64,000 nt of DNA from Rhizobium altiplani (GTDB lineage: Bacteria; Pseudomonadota; Alphaproteobacteria; Rhizobiales; Rhizobiaceae), in NCBI RefSeq assembly GCF_001542405.1, contig NZ_LNCD01000042.1, positions 1 through 64,000 on the forward strand, in the 5' to 3' direction. Shown here one piece after another: positions 53,067 through 61,463 of the stretch. The notes beneath the pieces are model-generated. The model was not told the origin of the DNA, did not search any database, and saw only the letters and a program-made list of their open reading frames with translations. The translations under genes and the position numbers were made by a program. The number at the start of each line of letters is the position of its first letter. The first letter of the stretch is position 1.

Positions 53067-54824
53067 CTACCGCCACGCCACGGCGAGAATGACGGTGGCT
53101 GCGATCACACCGACAATCATCGCCAGTGCGTAATGGGCCACGACGCCCGTCTGGAGCCGCCGCAGCGCCCCGCCACCGCGCAGGATCGAGTGGGCGACGC
53201 CGTTCACGACGCCATCCACGGCGACGACATCGATCCGCAGTCCTGCCCGCGCCGCGCGATTGAGGAGAGGCAGCGCTGCTGTCTCCGATGCGTTGCTCAC
53301 CGCCTGCTCGTAGCGCGCGAGCGGCTTTTCGGCGAACCACATGAATGCCCGCGCTCCCTTGCGATAGAACCAGTCGGTGTCGAGGCTGATCGTATTCTCG
53401 GGGTCGAGCGCCCTGAGGAACAGTATAAAACCCAGGGCGGTAAACATCAGTATGCCGAGGCTCTCGGTGACATGGGATCCCGTATAGGGTTCGAAGTCGA
53501 CCGGGTATGGCAGGAGCGCGTAGAGCGGCTGCGGAAAAACCCCGATCGCGATGCAGAGTGCGGCCGCCATGGCCATTGCGACCAGCATGTTTGCTGGCGG
53601 CTCCCGCGCCTGAAGCTTCCGGTCCGTACCGAAGAACATGTAATAGGGTAGCTTGAGCCCGGTGTGCAGGAAAGTGCCGGAGGACGCCATGGTCAGGGCC
53701 AGCACCACGAGCGCCCGATGATCCTCGCCCGCAGCGGCAATCACCATCGACTTGGTCACGAAGCCCGAGAAGAATGGAAATGCCGAGATCGCGAAAGCAC
53801 CGATCATGTAGAGTGCAACGGTTACCGGCATGCTCTTGTAGAGCCCGCCGAGTTCGGTCAGCTTGCGCCTGCCCGTAACATAGATCACCGCCCCGGCGCC
53901 CATGAACAATAGGGACTTGTAGAGGATGTGCGCGAAGGCATGACTTGTGGCCCCGTTAACCGCCAACTCGGTTCCGATCCCGATGCCGGCCACCATGTAG
54001 CCCACTTGACTGACGATGTGATAGGCCAGGAGGCGCCGGCAGTCGTTTTCCAGGACCGCATAGACGACGCCGTAAAGCGCCATCGCGGTGCCAAGCCAGA
54101 CAAGAAGCTCGGTTCCTGGAAAGGCACGGGCGAGCACATAGACCGCGGTCTTCGTGGTGAAGGCGCTCATGAACACTGCTCCCGTCACGGTCGCCTCGGG
54201 ATAGGCGTCTGTCAGCCAGGCGTTGAGCGGTGGTACGGCAGCGTTGAGCAGGAACCCTGCAAGGATCAGGTAAGTGCCGGTGCCCATTTCCCCGATCGGT
54301 CCGAAGAGGAGCGATCCTGTTGAATGTCCATGGAGAATGATACCGCCAAGCAGGACGACGCCCCCCGTCACATGGACCATAATGTACCGGAAACCGGCGC
54401 CGATGGCTCGCTGACCTCCCTGTGCGAAGACCAGATAGGCCGAAGCAAACGCCATGATTTCCCAGAACAGGTAGAGGGTCAGGTAGTCGCCGGCGAACAC
54501 CACGCCAAGCGAGCTTCCGACGTAGACGAACGCCGCGACGTGCTGGCCGGGGTGAGACAGGTGCAGGGCGTAGACCGTTCCGATCAGAGCCATGATCGCA
54601 AAAACCGTGGCGAAGACGATGCTGAGCTTGTCGACCCTGGCAATCAGGATGTCCTGCCCCAGGAACTGCGTCGCCCCGTAGCTGCCCGGCTGCATTGTGA
54701 CCACTGCAAGCAGGCCCAGCAGCGGGACCAGCACCAGATAGATCCTGCGGATCGGATCCTTAAGGAAAGGGATCGGCACGGCACCGAGAATGAACAGCAG
54801 GGCGGGATGGGCGAAGTCAATCAT
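53067..54824 (-). CDS. nuoL: NuoL/Mrp-like antiporter subunit with C-terminal lateral helix
   Basis: 585 residues from ATG 54824 (MIDFAHPALLFIL), 8 bases inside the preceding small gene. The core keeps the pump Glu (LYLFWEIMAFASAYLVF) and Lys (VFMSAFTTKTAVYVLARA). The last 130 residues, with DWFYRKGARAFMWFAEK, an amphipathic stretch and LRRLQTGVVAHYALAM before the last helix, resemble the NuoL lateral helix plus anchor. It is closer to Mrp-type subunits in wording than E. coli NuoL. Probably the distal pump. Confidence 0.83.
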   Translation of the reverse strand: MIDFAHPALLFILGAVPIPFLKDPIRRIYLVLVPLLGLLAVVTMQPGSYGATQFLGQDILIARVDKLSIVFATVFAIMALIGTVYALHLSHPGQHVAAFVYVGSSLGVVFAGDYLTLYLFWEIMAFASAYLVFAQGGQRAIGAGFRYIMVHVTGGVVLLGGIILHGHSTGSLLFGPIGEMGTGTYLILAGFLLNAAVPPLNAWLTDAYPEATVTGAVFMSAFTTKTAVYVLARAFPGTELLVWLGTAMALYGVVYAVLENDCRRLLAYHIVSQVGYMVAGIGIGTELAVNGATSHAFAHILYKSLLFMGAGAVIYVTGRRKLTELGGLYKSMPVTVALYMIGAFAISAFPFFSGFVTKSMVIAAAGEDHRALVVLALTMASSGTFLHTGLKLPYYMFFGTDRKLQAREPPANMLVAMAMAAALCIAIGVFPQPLYALLPYPVDFEPYTGSHVTESLGILMFTALGFILFLRALDPENTISLDTDWFYRKGARAFMWFAEKPLARYEQAVSNASETAALPLLNRAARAGLRIDVVAVDGVVNGVAHSILRGGGALRRLQTGVVAHYALAMIVGVIAATVILAVAWR

Positions 54825-55071
54825 AATAGTCCTCGCGCCGCATGAGCCCACCCTGATGGCCGAGGAATTTGGAAACGAAGATCAGCAGTACACAGGATAC
54901 GAATCCGTAGACGGCCGACCAGCCCGGCAGGCGGTCCCAGAGATATTCTGCGTGTTCGCGCGGGACCAGAAAGTCCGCGATGACGATAAGAACAAGCGCA
55001 AGGTAGAACAGACGGCGTCGCTGGCTGGCATATCTCTCCTCGCCAAAGAAATCGACCACGCGCTTGATCAT
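54817..55071 (-). CDS. 84-residue membrane protein between two antiporter subunits
   Basis: Starts MIKRVVDFFGEERYASQRRR, then two transmembrane helices (LFYLALVLIVIADFLV and YGFVSCVLLIFVSKFLG) and a short tail MRREDYYD. Its ATG overlaps the previous stop and its stop overlaps the nuoL-like start, so it is translated as part of the block. I recognise no family. It could be a spacer or assembly subunit of the enlarged membrane arm. Confidence 0.75.
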   Translation of the reverse strand: MIKRVVDFFGEERYASQRRRLFYLALVLIVIADFLVPREHAEYLWDRLPGWSAVYGFVSCVLLIFVSKFLGHQGGLMRREDYYD

Positions 55072-56531
55072 CTGACAACTCCTTCCGCCAGAGCGAGGAA
55101 ATAGTTGGGAAAGACACCCATCGAGACGGACAGGATCGCGGTTGCGACCAACGGGATCGTCATCATCGGAATTTCCCGGACCGTTTCCGGGCTCCCCTCC
55201 GCCTCCGTCCTGAAGAAGGCGAGATAGGTCACTGGCAGGAAATAGGCGGCGTTCAGAACCGAACTCACCAAAAGCACGATCAGGAAGGCAACATCCCCCG
55301 CCTGCATGGAGCCCAGCGTCAGATACCATTTACTGACGAAACCCGCGGTCGGGGGCACCCCGATCATGCTCAGCGACCCGACGAAGAACGCCCCCATCGT
55401 CCAGGGCAGCCGGCGGCCGATCCCGGCCATGTCGCTGATGTTGCGCTTCCCCGAGGCGCAATAGATCGACCCGGCGCAGAAAAACAGGGTGATCTTGGAG
55501 AAGGCGTGCGCCGCAATGTGGATGATGCCGCCGACCATGGCGACCGGCGACAGCAGGACCGCGCCGAGCACGATATAGGAGAGCTGGCTGACCGTCGAAT
55601 AGGCGAGCCTCGCCTTCAGGTCGTCCCGCGTGAGCGCGTAGACAGACGCCATCAGGATCGTGAACGAGACCAGATACGCCGTAGCGATGCCAAGATGCAG
55701 ACTGCCCATCAGCCCGGTGCCGAAGACGTGAAAAACCACCCGCAATACGCAAAAGACGCCCATCTTGACGACGGCCACGGCATGCAGGAGCGCGCTGACA
55801 GGTGTCGGCGCCACCATCGCGGCTGGCAGCCAGGCGTGCATCGGCATCACCGCAGCCTTGGCAAAGCCGAAGAGATAGCAGAAGTAGACCACCGTCAGCA
55901 GCGCTGCAGTAGCATTACCCCCCGCCAGCAGACCACCCGCCACAAAGTCGAGCGATCCCGCAATCGAGTAGGTCAGCGCCAGAGCGGCCAGAAGTGCGCT
56001 CTTCGAGGCGCCCATCAGATAGACGAGGTATTTGCGGCTGCCCGTCCATGCCGCTTCGTCCTCGTGGTGATAGACGAGCGGGTAGGTAACGAGGCTGAGC
56101 ACTTCGTAAAAGATCACCAGTGTGAACAGATTGGCCGCGAAGGCGCCGCCGGCGGCGGCCGCAAGGCTGCTGGCGAAGCAGGCGAAGAACCGGGTCTGCG
56201 CGTGCTCCTTCAAATGTCGCATGTAGCCTATGGAATAGATCGCCGCCGCGATCCACAACAGCGATGAGACGGTGGCAAACACCATGCCGAGCGCGTCGAC
56301 CCGGAAGGCAAAGTCAATCCCCGGCAGGATCTCGAACAGGCGCAAGTCGATTGTCCCGCCGGAAAGCACTGTTGGTGCCATCGAGGCGACAATCGTAAAC
56401 ATGGCGACCGCGGCGATCGGCGAGACGGTGTCGCGGAGTTTCTCGCGGTTGTTCAAAAGGAGAATCGCAAGGGCCGCCAGACCTGGTATGGCGATGGCAA
56501 GCAGCGGCCGGATCGATGTCACCGGGTCCAA
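55068..56531 (-). CDS. Additional antiporter-like subunit (MrpD/NuoM type)
   Basis: 487 residues, about 14 helices, no C-terminal lateral helix. Pump residues retained: Glu in TLVIFYEVLSLVTYPLVYH and Lys in LLHAVAVVKMGVFCVLRV; MHAWLPAAMVAPTPVSA conserved. Together with the NuoL-like, NuoM and NuoN genes this makes four antiporter-like subunits in one complex I operon, instead of three. Located 4 bases after nuoK. It may be an extra proton channel or the functional partner of the 84-residue protein. Confidence 0.85.
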   Translation of the reverse strand: MDPVTSIRPLLAIAIPGLAALAILLLNNREKLRDTVSPIAAVAMFTIVASMAPTVLSGGTIDLRLFEILPGIDFAFRVDALGMVFATVSSLLWIAAAIYSIGYMRHLKEHAQTRFFACFASSLAAAAGGAFAANLFTLVIFYEVLSLVTYPLVYHHEDEAAWTGSRKYLVYLMGASKSALLAALALTYSIAGSLDFVAGGLLAGGNATAALLTVVYFCYLFGFAKAAVMPMHAWLPAAMVAPTPVSALLHAVAVVKMGVFCVLRVVFHVFGTGLMGSLHLGIATAYLVSFTILMASVYALTRDDLKARLAYSTVSQLSYIVLGAVLLSPVAMVGGIIHIAAHAFSKITLFFCAGSIYCASGKRNISDMAGIGRRLPWTMGAFFVGSLSMIGVPPTAGFVSKWYLTLGSMQAGDVAFLIVLLVSSVLNAAYFLPVTYLAFFRTEAEGSPETVREIPMMTIPLVATAILSVSMGVFPNYFLALAEGVVR

Positions 56532-56535
56532 ACCG

Positions 56536-56838
56536 CTATCCTTTCATCATCGTCACATCGTCGACCTTGAGAGTGGATTTGTTCCTCACAAAGGCGACAA
56601 GGATGCCAAGGGCGACTGCAACTTCCGCCGCGGTGATCGCGATGACGAAGATCGCGAAAACCTGGCCGCGGAAATCGCCATGCTGGCGCCCAAATGCGAT
56701 GAAGTTGATGTTGACCGAGTTGAGCAGCAGCTCCAGCGACATCAGTACGACCAGGATATTGCGTCTCAGCAAGACGCCGGCGGCCCCAATCACGAAGACG
56801 ACCACTCCGAGCAGGATGAACCAGGAGAGCGGAACCAT
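56536..56838 (-). CDS. nuoK: NADH-quinone oxidoreductase subunit K
   Basis: 100 residues, three helices: [40 protein letters not shown] with the conserved Glu, and [20 protein letters not shown]. Related to MrpC. Start overlaps the nuoJ stop (TAATG). Confidence 0.93.
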   Translation of the reverse strand: MVPLSWFILLGVVVFVIGAAGVLLRRNILVVLMSLELLLNSVNINFIAFGRQHGDFRGQVFAIFVIAITAAEVAVALGILVAFVRNKSTLKVDDVTMMKG

Positions 56839-57338
56839 TATCGCTCGTCCTTTCTCGCCAGCACGATGGCGCCGACCAGGGCGGCCAGCAGGATGACGGA
56901 GGCTGTTTCAAACGGCAGCAGGTAGTCGGCGAAAAGCGCCGTGCTAAGTTGCCTGACCGTGTCGCCGCTTGATATTGCGGGGGGCAACGCAACCGAAAAG
57001 CGGCTGCTCCAGAGCACCAACGCAAGCATCTCGATCCCAAGCAGGACCAGCAGCACAAGAGCGGGCAGGTTGGGGCCCGGCAAGAACCGCTGCAACACGG
57101 CTTCGCGTACATCGATCATCATGATCACGAACAGGAAGAGGACCATGATCGCGCCGACATAGACGAATATCTGGATGACGGCGGGCAACGGTGCATCAAG
57201 CAGGATGAAGATTGCCGAGATCTGCAGGAAGCAGGCCATCAACGCCAATGCGCTATGAACGGGATTGCGCGCCACGACCACAATGAGGGCCGCAATCACG
57301 CACACCGTCGCGAACAGAAGAAAAAACCCCTGACCCAT
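56838..57338 (-). CDS. nuoJ: NADH-quinone oxidoreductase subunit J
   Basis: 166 residues from ATG 57338 ([20 protein letters not shown]); the frame extends upstream without homology. Five helices; [20 protein letters not shown] is the pi-bulge region of NuoJ. First gene of the long minus-strand operon J-K-antiporter-X-L-M-N-A-B-C-D-E-F-G. No FNR/FixK box was seen in front. Confidence 0.9.
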   Translation of the reverse strand: MGQGFFLLFATVCVIAALIVVVARNPVHSALALMACFLQISAIFILLDAPLPAVIQIFVYVGAIMVLFLFVIMMIDVREAVLQRFLPGPNLPALVLLVLLGIEMLALVLWSSRFSVALPPAISSGDTVRQLSTALFADYLLPFETASVILLAALVGAIVLARKDER

Positions 57339-57724
57339 CGACGCGACCCTCCCACGCAAACCGTCACCCAGCGCGAGATGGCCGGATTTGAGATAGTTGC
57401 GCACCTGAGGTGCATTTATAAATTGTGCCCTAGTCTCGGATCTTTCACAAGATTATTGTCATGGTGGCAGAAAGCGCGGGCCAACCCGCGTAGGGCGAAC
57501 AATGCTCAAGAGAACCACTGGCGGGGGAGCCACGGGTTCCGTCACCTGCGCGCTCTGCGTCGCTGCGACGCGCCAGGAAACTCCGTCTAGCCGCTGGCTC
57601 AAAACCGAAAGCACATTATCGGAGCTGGTCAAGCGCAGGGTGAGGTTCACGCAACCCATATCTGAGGCTTGACGAGCGCGATATTGGTTGCACGTCAGCG
57701 AGCCTCCGGAAGGCACTCGATGTG
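57339..57724. other. Intergenic, probable nuo promoter region
   Basis: No gene seen. AT-richer around 57410-57465 (ATTTATAAATTGTG, AAGATTATTG), which is where a promoter for the minus-strand nuo operon would lie. No recognisable TTGAT-N4-ATCAA anaerobox. The right half is GC-rich and featureless. Confidence 0.5.
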
Positions 57725-58783
57725 CTACAGATCCTGCTTCATCACGCCGTGATCTGGGTGTGCGTTTGCACCGCCCGACAGCAGCGTCGCGATCCACTTT
57801 CCAGATGGCGTGCCTGCGCAATAGACGATGAAGGCGATCAGAATAGGCACGCCGATGAAGGCACCGGAGATGCCCCACATGAAGCTCCAGAAGAAGACTG
57901 CGAAAATGACGGCAAAGGGAGATATTGCCAGCGACGCGCCGGTAAGGCGCGGCTCCAGATAGCTCCCGATGATGAACTGGATCACGTTCAGACTTGCGAA
58001 AATCAAGACCACGGATTGCCATTTCTCGAATTGGGCAATGGCAAACAGCGTTGGGAGCGCGGTTGCGACAAACGGTCCGAGGAAGGGGATGTAGTTGAGC
58101 GCGAATGCGATCGCGCCCCAAGCGGTGGCAAGTTCAAGCCCCGCACCCAGCGCAAACAGCCAGACCACCAGTCCGGTCAGGATACTGGCAAACGTCCGCA
58201 CGGTCATGAAACGACGCAGCTTGGCACCAATCACGCGATTGGCAGTCAGGATACGCATTCCGTGCGGTTGCGCTGCGGGAGAGACAAGGCGTTTGTTAAG
58301 GTCCTCGACCTCGAGGAGGCCGAGCATGACGAAGATGAAGACCAGCAGCGCAAAGCCGGCAAAGCTGTTCAAGCGGCCGGCCATTCCCTGCACGAAACCA
58401 ACCAGCCAGGCAACATCGAAACGGTCGGCCAGGGGACCAGCGACCGCAAGGCCCCGCTCCTCCAGCCAATTTGTCCAGTCGACATAGACCGCCTGGAAAC
58501 GGTCAGCATTGACGAACAGCCATTGCGCGAGCTTGCCAAACCCCCACGCTACCGCAGACCCGATCGCGACGATAACGGTCATTGTGACGATCAGTGTTAT
58601 CAGGAGGGCGACGAGCTTGGGAAGCCAGCGCTGCAGGGCGGCCTGGCATGGCCAGACCAGCGCTATGACAAAGAGCGAAAAGATCAGGGGCGCAAAGATC
58701 GATTGGGCGACATAAAGCAAAGCAAGCACCAAAATACCGGTTGCTATCGAACCGATCATGCGACCACCGCCAGCTTCCTGCAT
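57725..58783 (-). CDS. AI-2E family transporter (PerM-like)
   Basis: 352 residues, about seven to eight helices. Motifs FALNYIPFLGPFVATALPTL and FWSFMWGISGAFIGVPILIA are the AI-2E/PerM core. The family exports varied substrates; the name reflects one E. coli member (TqsA) and says little here. No operon partner. Starts with MQEAGGGRMIGSIATGI; the internal Met at residue 9 is a fair alternative. Confidence 0.86.
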   Translation of the reverse strand: MQEAGGGRMIGSIATGILVLALLYVAQSIFAPLIFSLFVIALVWPCQAALQRWLPKLVALLITLIVTMTVIVAIGSAVAWGFGKLAQWLFVNADRFQAVYVDWTNWLEERGLAVAGPLADRFDVAWLVGFVQGMAGRLNSFAGFALLVFIFVMLGLLEVEDLNKRLVSPAAQPHGMRILTANRVIGAKLRRFMTVRTFASILTGLVVWLFALGAGLELATAWGAIAFALNYIPFLGPFVATALPTLFAIAQFEKWQSVVLIFASLNVIQFIIGSYLEPRLTGASLAISPFAVIFAVFFWSFMWGISGAFIGVPILIAFIVYCAGTPSGKWIATLLSGGANAHPDHGVMKQDL

Positions 58784-59012
58784 GCTCGCCCCTTGAATAG
58801 TAATAGAGTTTCCGGATGCCGGCCGATGATAGCGGAGCTCGACGGCAAATTGAATACTTCGCGCAGGACTGGAATTTATCTACCGCAACTGCTGCGGATA
58901 GCTTAGAACAATGACGTGCTTCGGCTCATGCATGTTGCCACGGGAGCGACCGGACCGCTTGTCTTTGTTGTTGACCCTTTTGATTAGCTTGCCAGAAGAT
59001 TAGGTCGAGCCC

Positions 59013-60164
59013 GTGTCCTCAATCCGTTTGTCGGTCATTGTTGTCATCCTGTTGGCTCTCGTCGGTTGTGGAGGACCGCGTGCGGTCCTTGGCCTCCCCG
59101 TCGCATCATCATCAGGCGCAGAACCGCGAGCCATCGTTCCGATCTATGTCGCGACCAACCGCGCCCGATCCAACAATCTCTCCCTGCCATACTCGGCTGA
59201 GCGGTCGAATACGCTGAATTTTGCAGAAATCGACGTTGGGATCCCGCAAAACCATGTTGCCGGCCGCGTCGAGAAAAGTGGCAGGGCCCCCGATCCGAGA
59301 AGGCACTTTTCGGCACGAACCTATCAGCCAATTGCCGGGCGAGAGGACTTCATCCGACGGCTGAATGCGGCGCTGGCGCAGAAGGCGCCTGAAAACCGTG
59401 AGATCTTCATCTTCGTCCACGGTTACAACAACAACTTCGCCGACAGTGTCTTTCGAAACGCCCAGATCAGCTACGACTTCGATGTCAAGTCGGTCTCGTT
59501 GCATTACGCCTGGCCGTCAGGCGCGTCGGTTCCGCTCTACGTCTTTGATCGTGACAGCGCCCTTGTTGGCCGGCGGGGCCTTGCCGAAACAATCGAGATC
59601 GCAGCCGAAACCAATGCGAAGCGAATAATCCTGGTTGGACATTCCATGGGCGCCTATGTCGTCACCGAGGCCCTGCGCGATCTCGCCCTCAGGGGGCGCA
59701 CCAGTGCATTGAAGCGGCTGGGGGGCGTGGTTCTTGCTGCGCCCGATATCGATGTCGACGTGTTCCTCAGCCAGCTTGACGACATTGGTGACATACCGAG
59801 ACCGTTTACAATCATCGTCTCGCGCCGTGATCGCGCGCTCGGGTTTTCCCGGCGATTGGCAGGCGGCCGTCCGCGCGTCGGCAGTGGCTCCGAGCTCGCC
59901 GTCCTTCAGGCGAGAGAGATCGCGGTCATCGATGTCTCTGCTGTTGATGGCGGCACACACAGCGTCTTTGCGAGTTCACCGACGCTGATGGACGTGGTCA
60001 ACAATGATACTTTGATGCGTGGTCTTATCAGAGATGACGAGCCCCCCGCCGGCCAGACAATGCTTGCCGACGGCGCATCGGTGATCGAAGGCGCTGCATC
60101 GCTGATCGTTTTTCTGCCGAGCCGCATTCTGGGCGGGATCACACAGGCAGCCGCCAGCCAATAG
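59013..60164 (+). CDS. Alpha/beta-hydrolase lipoprotein (DUF900 type)
   Basis: 383 residues from GTG 59013. Signal with lipobox LALVGCG (Cys19), so probably lipid-anchored. IFIFVHGYNNNFADSVFRNA supplies the oxyanion region and LVGHSMGAYVVTEAL the nucleophile Ser. A His in GGTHSVF may complete the triad. Family: DUF900/COG4782, predicted esterases or acyltransferases with unknown substrates. Stands alone. Confidence 0.85.
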   Translation: MSSIRLSVIVVILLALVGCGGPRAVLGLPVASSSGAEPRAIVPIYVATNRARSNNLSLPYSAERSNTLNFAEIDVGIPQNHVAGRVEKSGRAPDPRRHFSARTYQPIAGREDFIRRLNAALAQKAPENREIFIFVHGYNNNFADSVFRNAQISYDFDVKSVSLHYAWPSGASVPLYVFDRDSALVGRRGLAETIEIAAETNAKRIILVGHSMGAYVVTEALRDLALRGRTSALKRLGGVVLAAPDIDVDVFLSQLDDIGDIPRPFTIIVSRRDRALGFSRRLAGGRPRVGSGSELAVLQAREIAVIDVSAVDGGTHSVFASSPTLMDVVNNDTLMRGLIRDDEPPAGQTMLADGASVIEGAASLIVFLPSRILGGITQAAASQ

Positions 60165-60215
60165 CCATCGTGCCGGATTGCCGGCGCGATGCGCTTGGCC
60201 CCAGCTTCGCTTGCT

Positions 60216-60407
60216 TCAGTAACTGCAGGGCCGATCGTTGCCAAATCCGCCACTGCACGCTGGCCGCAGTGCAAAGTCGGCATTGTGAGCGCCATACCCG
60301 ACTGACCCCGTCGTCCTGGGAGCCTCCGAGCTCGTCGAACACGCCGTTGCGACGCCCGCGACGGCGACCACTATTCCCAGGCACATCATTTTTCGAAGCG
60401 TTTTCAT
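60216..60407 (-). CDS. Small lipoprotein
   Basis: 63 residues from ATG 60407. MKTLRKMMCLGIVVAVAGVA then TACS, a lipobox-like end of the signal peptide, leaving a mature peptide of about 40 residues with Cys near its end (LRPACSGGFGNDRPCSY). Typical of small rhizobial outer-membrane or periplasmic lipoproteins of unknown function. Convergent with the hydrolase gene. Confidence 0.6.
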   Translation of the reverse strand: MKTLRKMMCLGIVVAVAGVATACSTSSEAPRTTGSVGYGAHNADFALRPACSGGFGNDRPCSY

Positions 60408-60606
60408 TGCATCCACCCCTACATAGCCTGCCACCAGTTGTGACAGAAACTAGTTCGCGGCGGGATCGGGGAAACGGCACGTCAGATCAACACTTCGGCA
60501 TCGAACGCTGCCAAGGGCGTCTTTCTGCAGTCGTAAGGCCGCCCTTCACCAGTTTGGCACGGCGTATGCATGACCTTTGCCGGGGTTCCTTTGTCAGGAG
60601 GGAAAA

Positions 60607-60918
60607 ATGACGGCTTTGGTTACCGATATCGTCAGCGCCACTGGTCAGCTTGAAGCAGCGATTCTCGATGCGACCACTGCAGATCCGGACATACTGGTCT
60701 GCTCCAAGTCCATGAGAGAGAAAGCAAAATTTCTCCCGCAGGTTTTGGTGGAGCACTACCCGGAACTCTTCTGGATCGAGAGCGAGCTGCGCGGCGTATT
60801 TGAAGCCTGCTCTGATGCTATTGATCGCAAATCAGTCAATCCGTTGGTCGCAAAAGCGGCAATCTCGATCGCGGAGGAATACCGGCAGGTCATCGATGAG
60901 GTGAGGCGAAACAACTGA
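60607..60918 (+). CDS. Hypothetical protein
   Basis: 103 residues from ATG 60607, with a strong AGGAGGG 5 bases upstream. Largely helical and acidic: MTALVTDIVSATGQLEAAIL, CSKSMREKAKFLPQVLVEHY, AISIAEEYRQVIDEVRRNN. No signal or membrane helix. The good ribosome site and even codon use support a real gene. No family recognised. Confidence 0.65.
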   Translation: MTALVTDIVSATGQLEAAILDATTADPDILVCSKSMREKAKFLPQVLVEHYPELFWIESELRGVFEACSDAIDRKSVNPLVAKAAISIAEEYRQVIDEVRRNN

Positions 60919-60954
60919 CGGCTCACAAGAGCCGGCATCAGTTCGGATTACCCG

Positions 60955-61293
60955 TCACAATCGCGTCCAGATAAGCGAGACGCAGATCACCTTCATCGTG
61001 CAGCCGCGCATACGCACGGTGTCGCCGCTCAGGGTCAGTACGCCAGTGAATGTCTTCTTGCTCTCGGGCTCGACAATGCTGCCGGTGAAATTGCCGTTGC
61101 TGCCTTTGAATGAGCCTATGCGCCTTCCCGCATTATTCCCGGTTTTCATGGTAATGCAGTAGCCTTGGGCGCATTCGTCGATGGTCGCGGTGGTGCCGAC
61201 TTGTGTCTTCCAGTTACCCACAACAGGCTCTTGAGCCAGAGCGGTGAAGGTCACGAGCGCCATTGGCGCGGTGATCAGTGCCAGCCTTAGCAT
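60955..61293 (-). CDS. DUF2147-like periplasmic protein
   Basis: 112 residues. Signal peptide MLRLALITAPMALVTFTALA, then VVGNWKTQVGTTATIDECAQ, which with TMKTGNNAGRRIGSFKG matches the DUF2147 pattern (beta-barrel, W-K start). Two Cys pairs (ECAQGYC, GCTMKVIC). Convergent with the hypothetical gene at 60607. Function unknown. Confidence 0.75.
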   Translation of the reverse strand: MLRLALITAPMALVTFTALAQEPVVGNWKTQVGTTATIDECAQGYCITMKTGNNAGRRIGSFKGSNGNFTGSIVEPESKKTFTGVLTLSGDTVRMRGCTMKVICVSLIWTRL

Positions 61294-61463
61294 GGTTTGC
61301 TCCCCTTCTTTGGCAATCAGGGTGAGGCCGTGGGAGGCCTAAAGCGTTCCACTATACGCCCCGATGGCGCCCCGCTCCAGCGCTGCGTGCTCCCCTTGCT
61401 GTCTCGGCAGGTCATGCGCCCGGGACTGGTGTTAGGCAGACCCGGGCGATTGTTGCTGTCGGC

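Noticed and set aside
57339..57724. FNR/FixK box for the nuo operon
   Set aside because: No TTGAT-N4-ATCAA or close variant seen in the promoter region.
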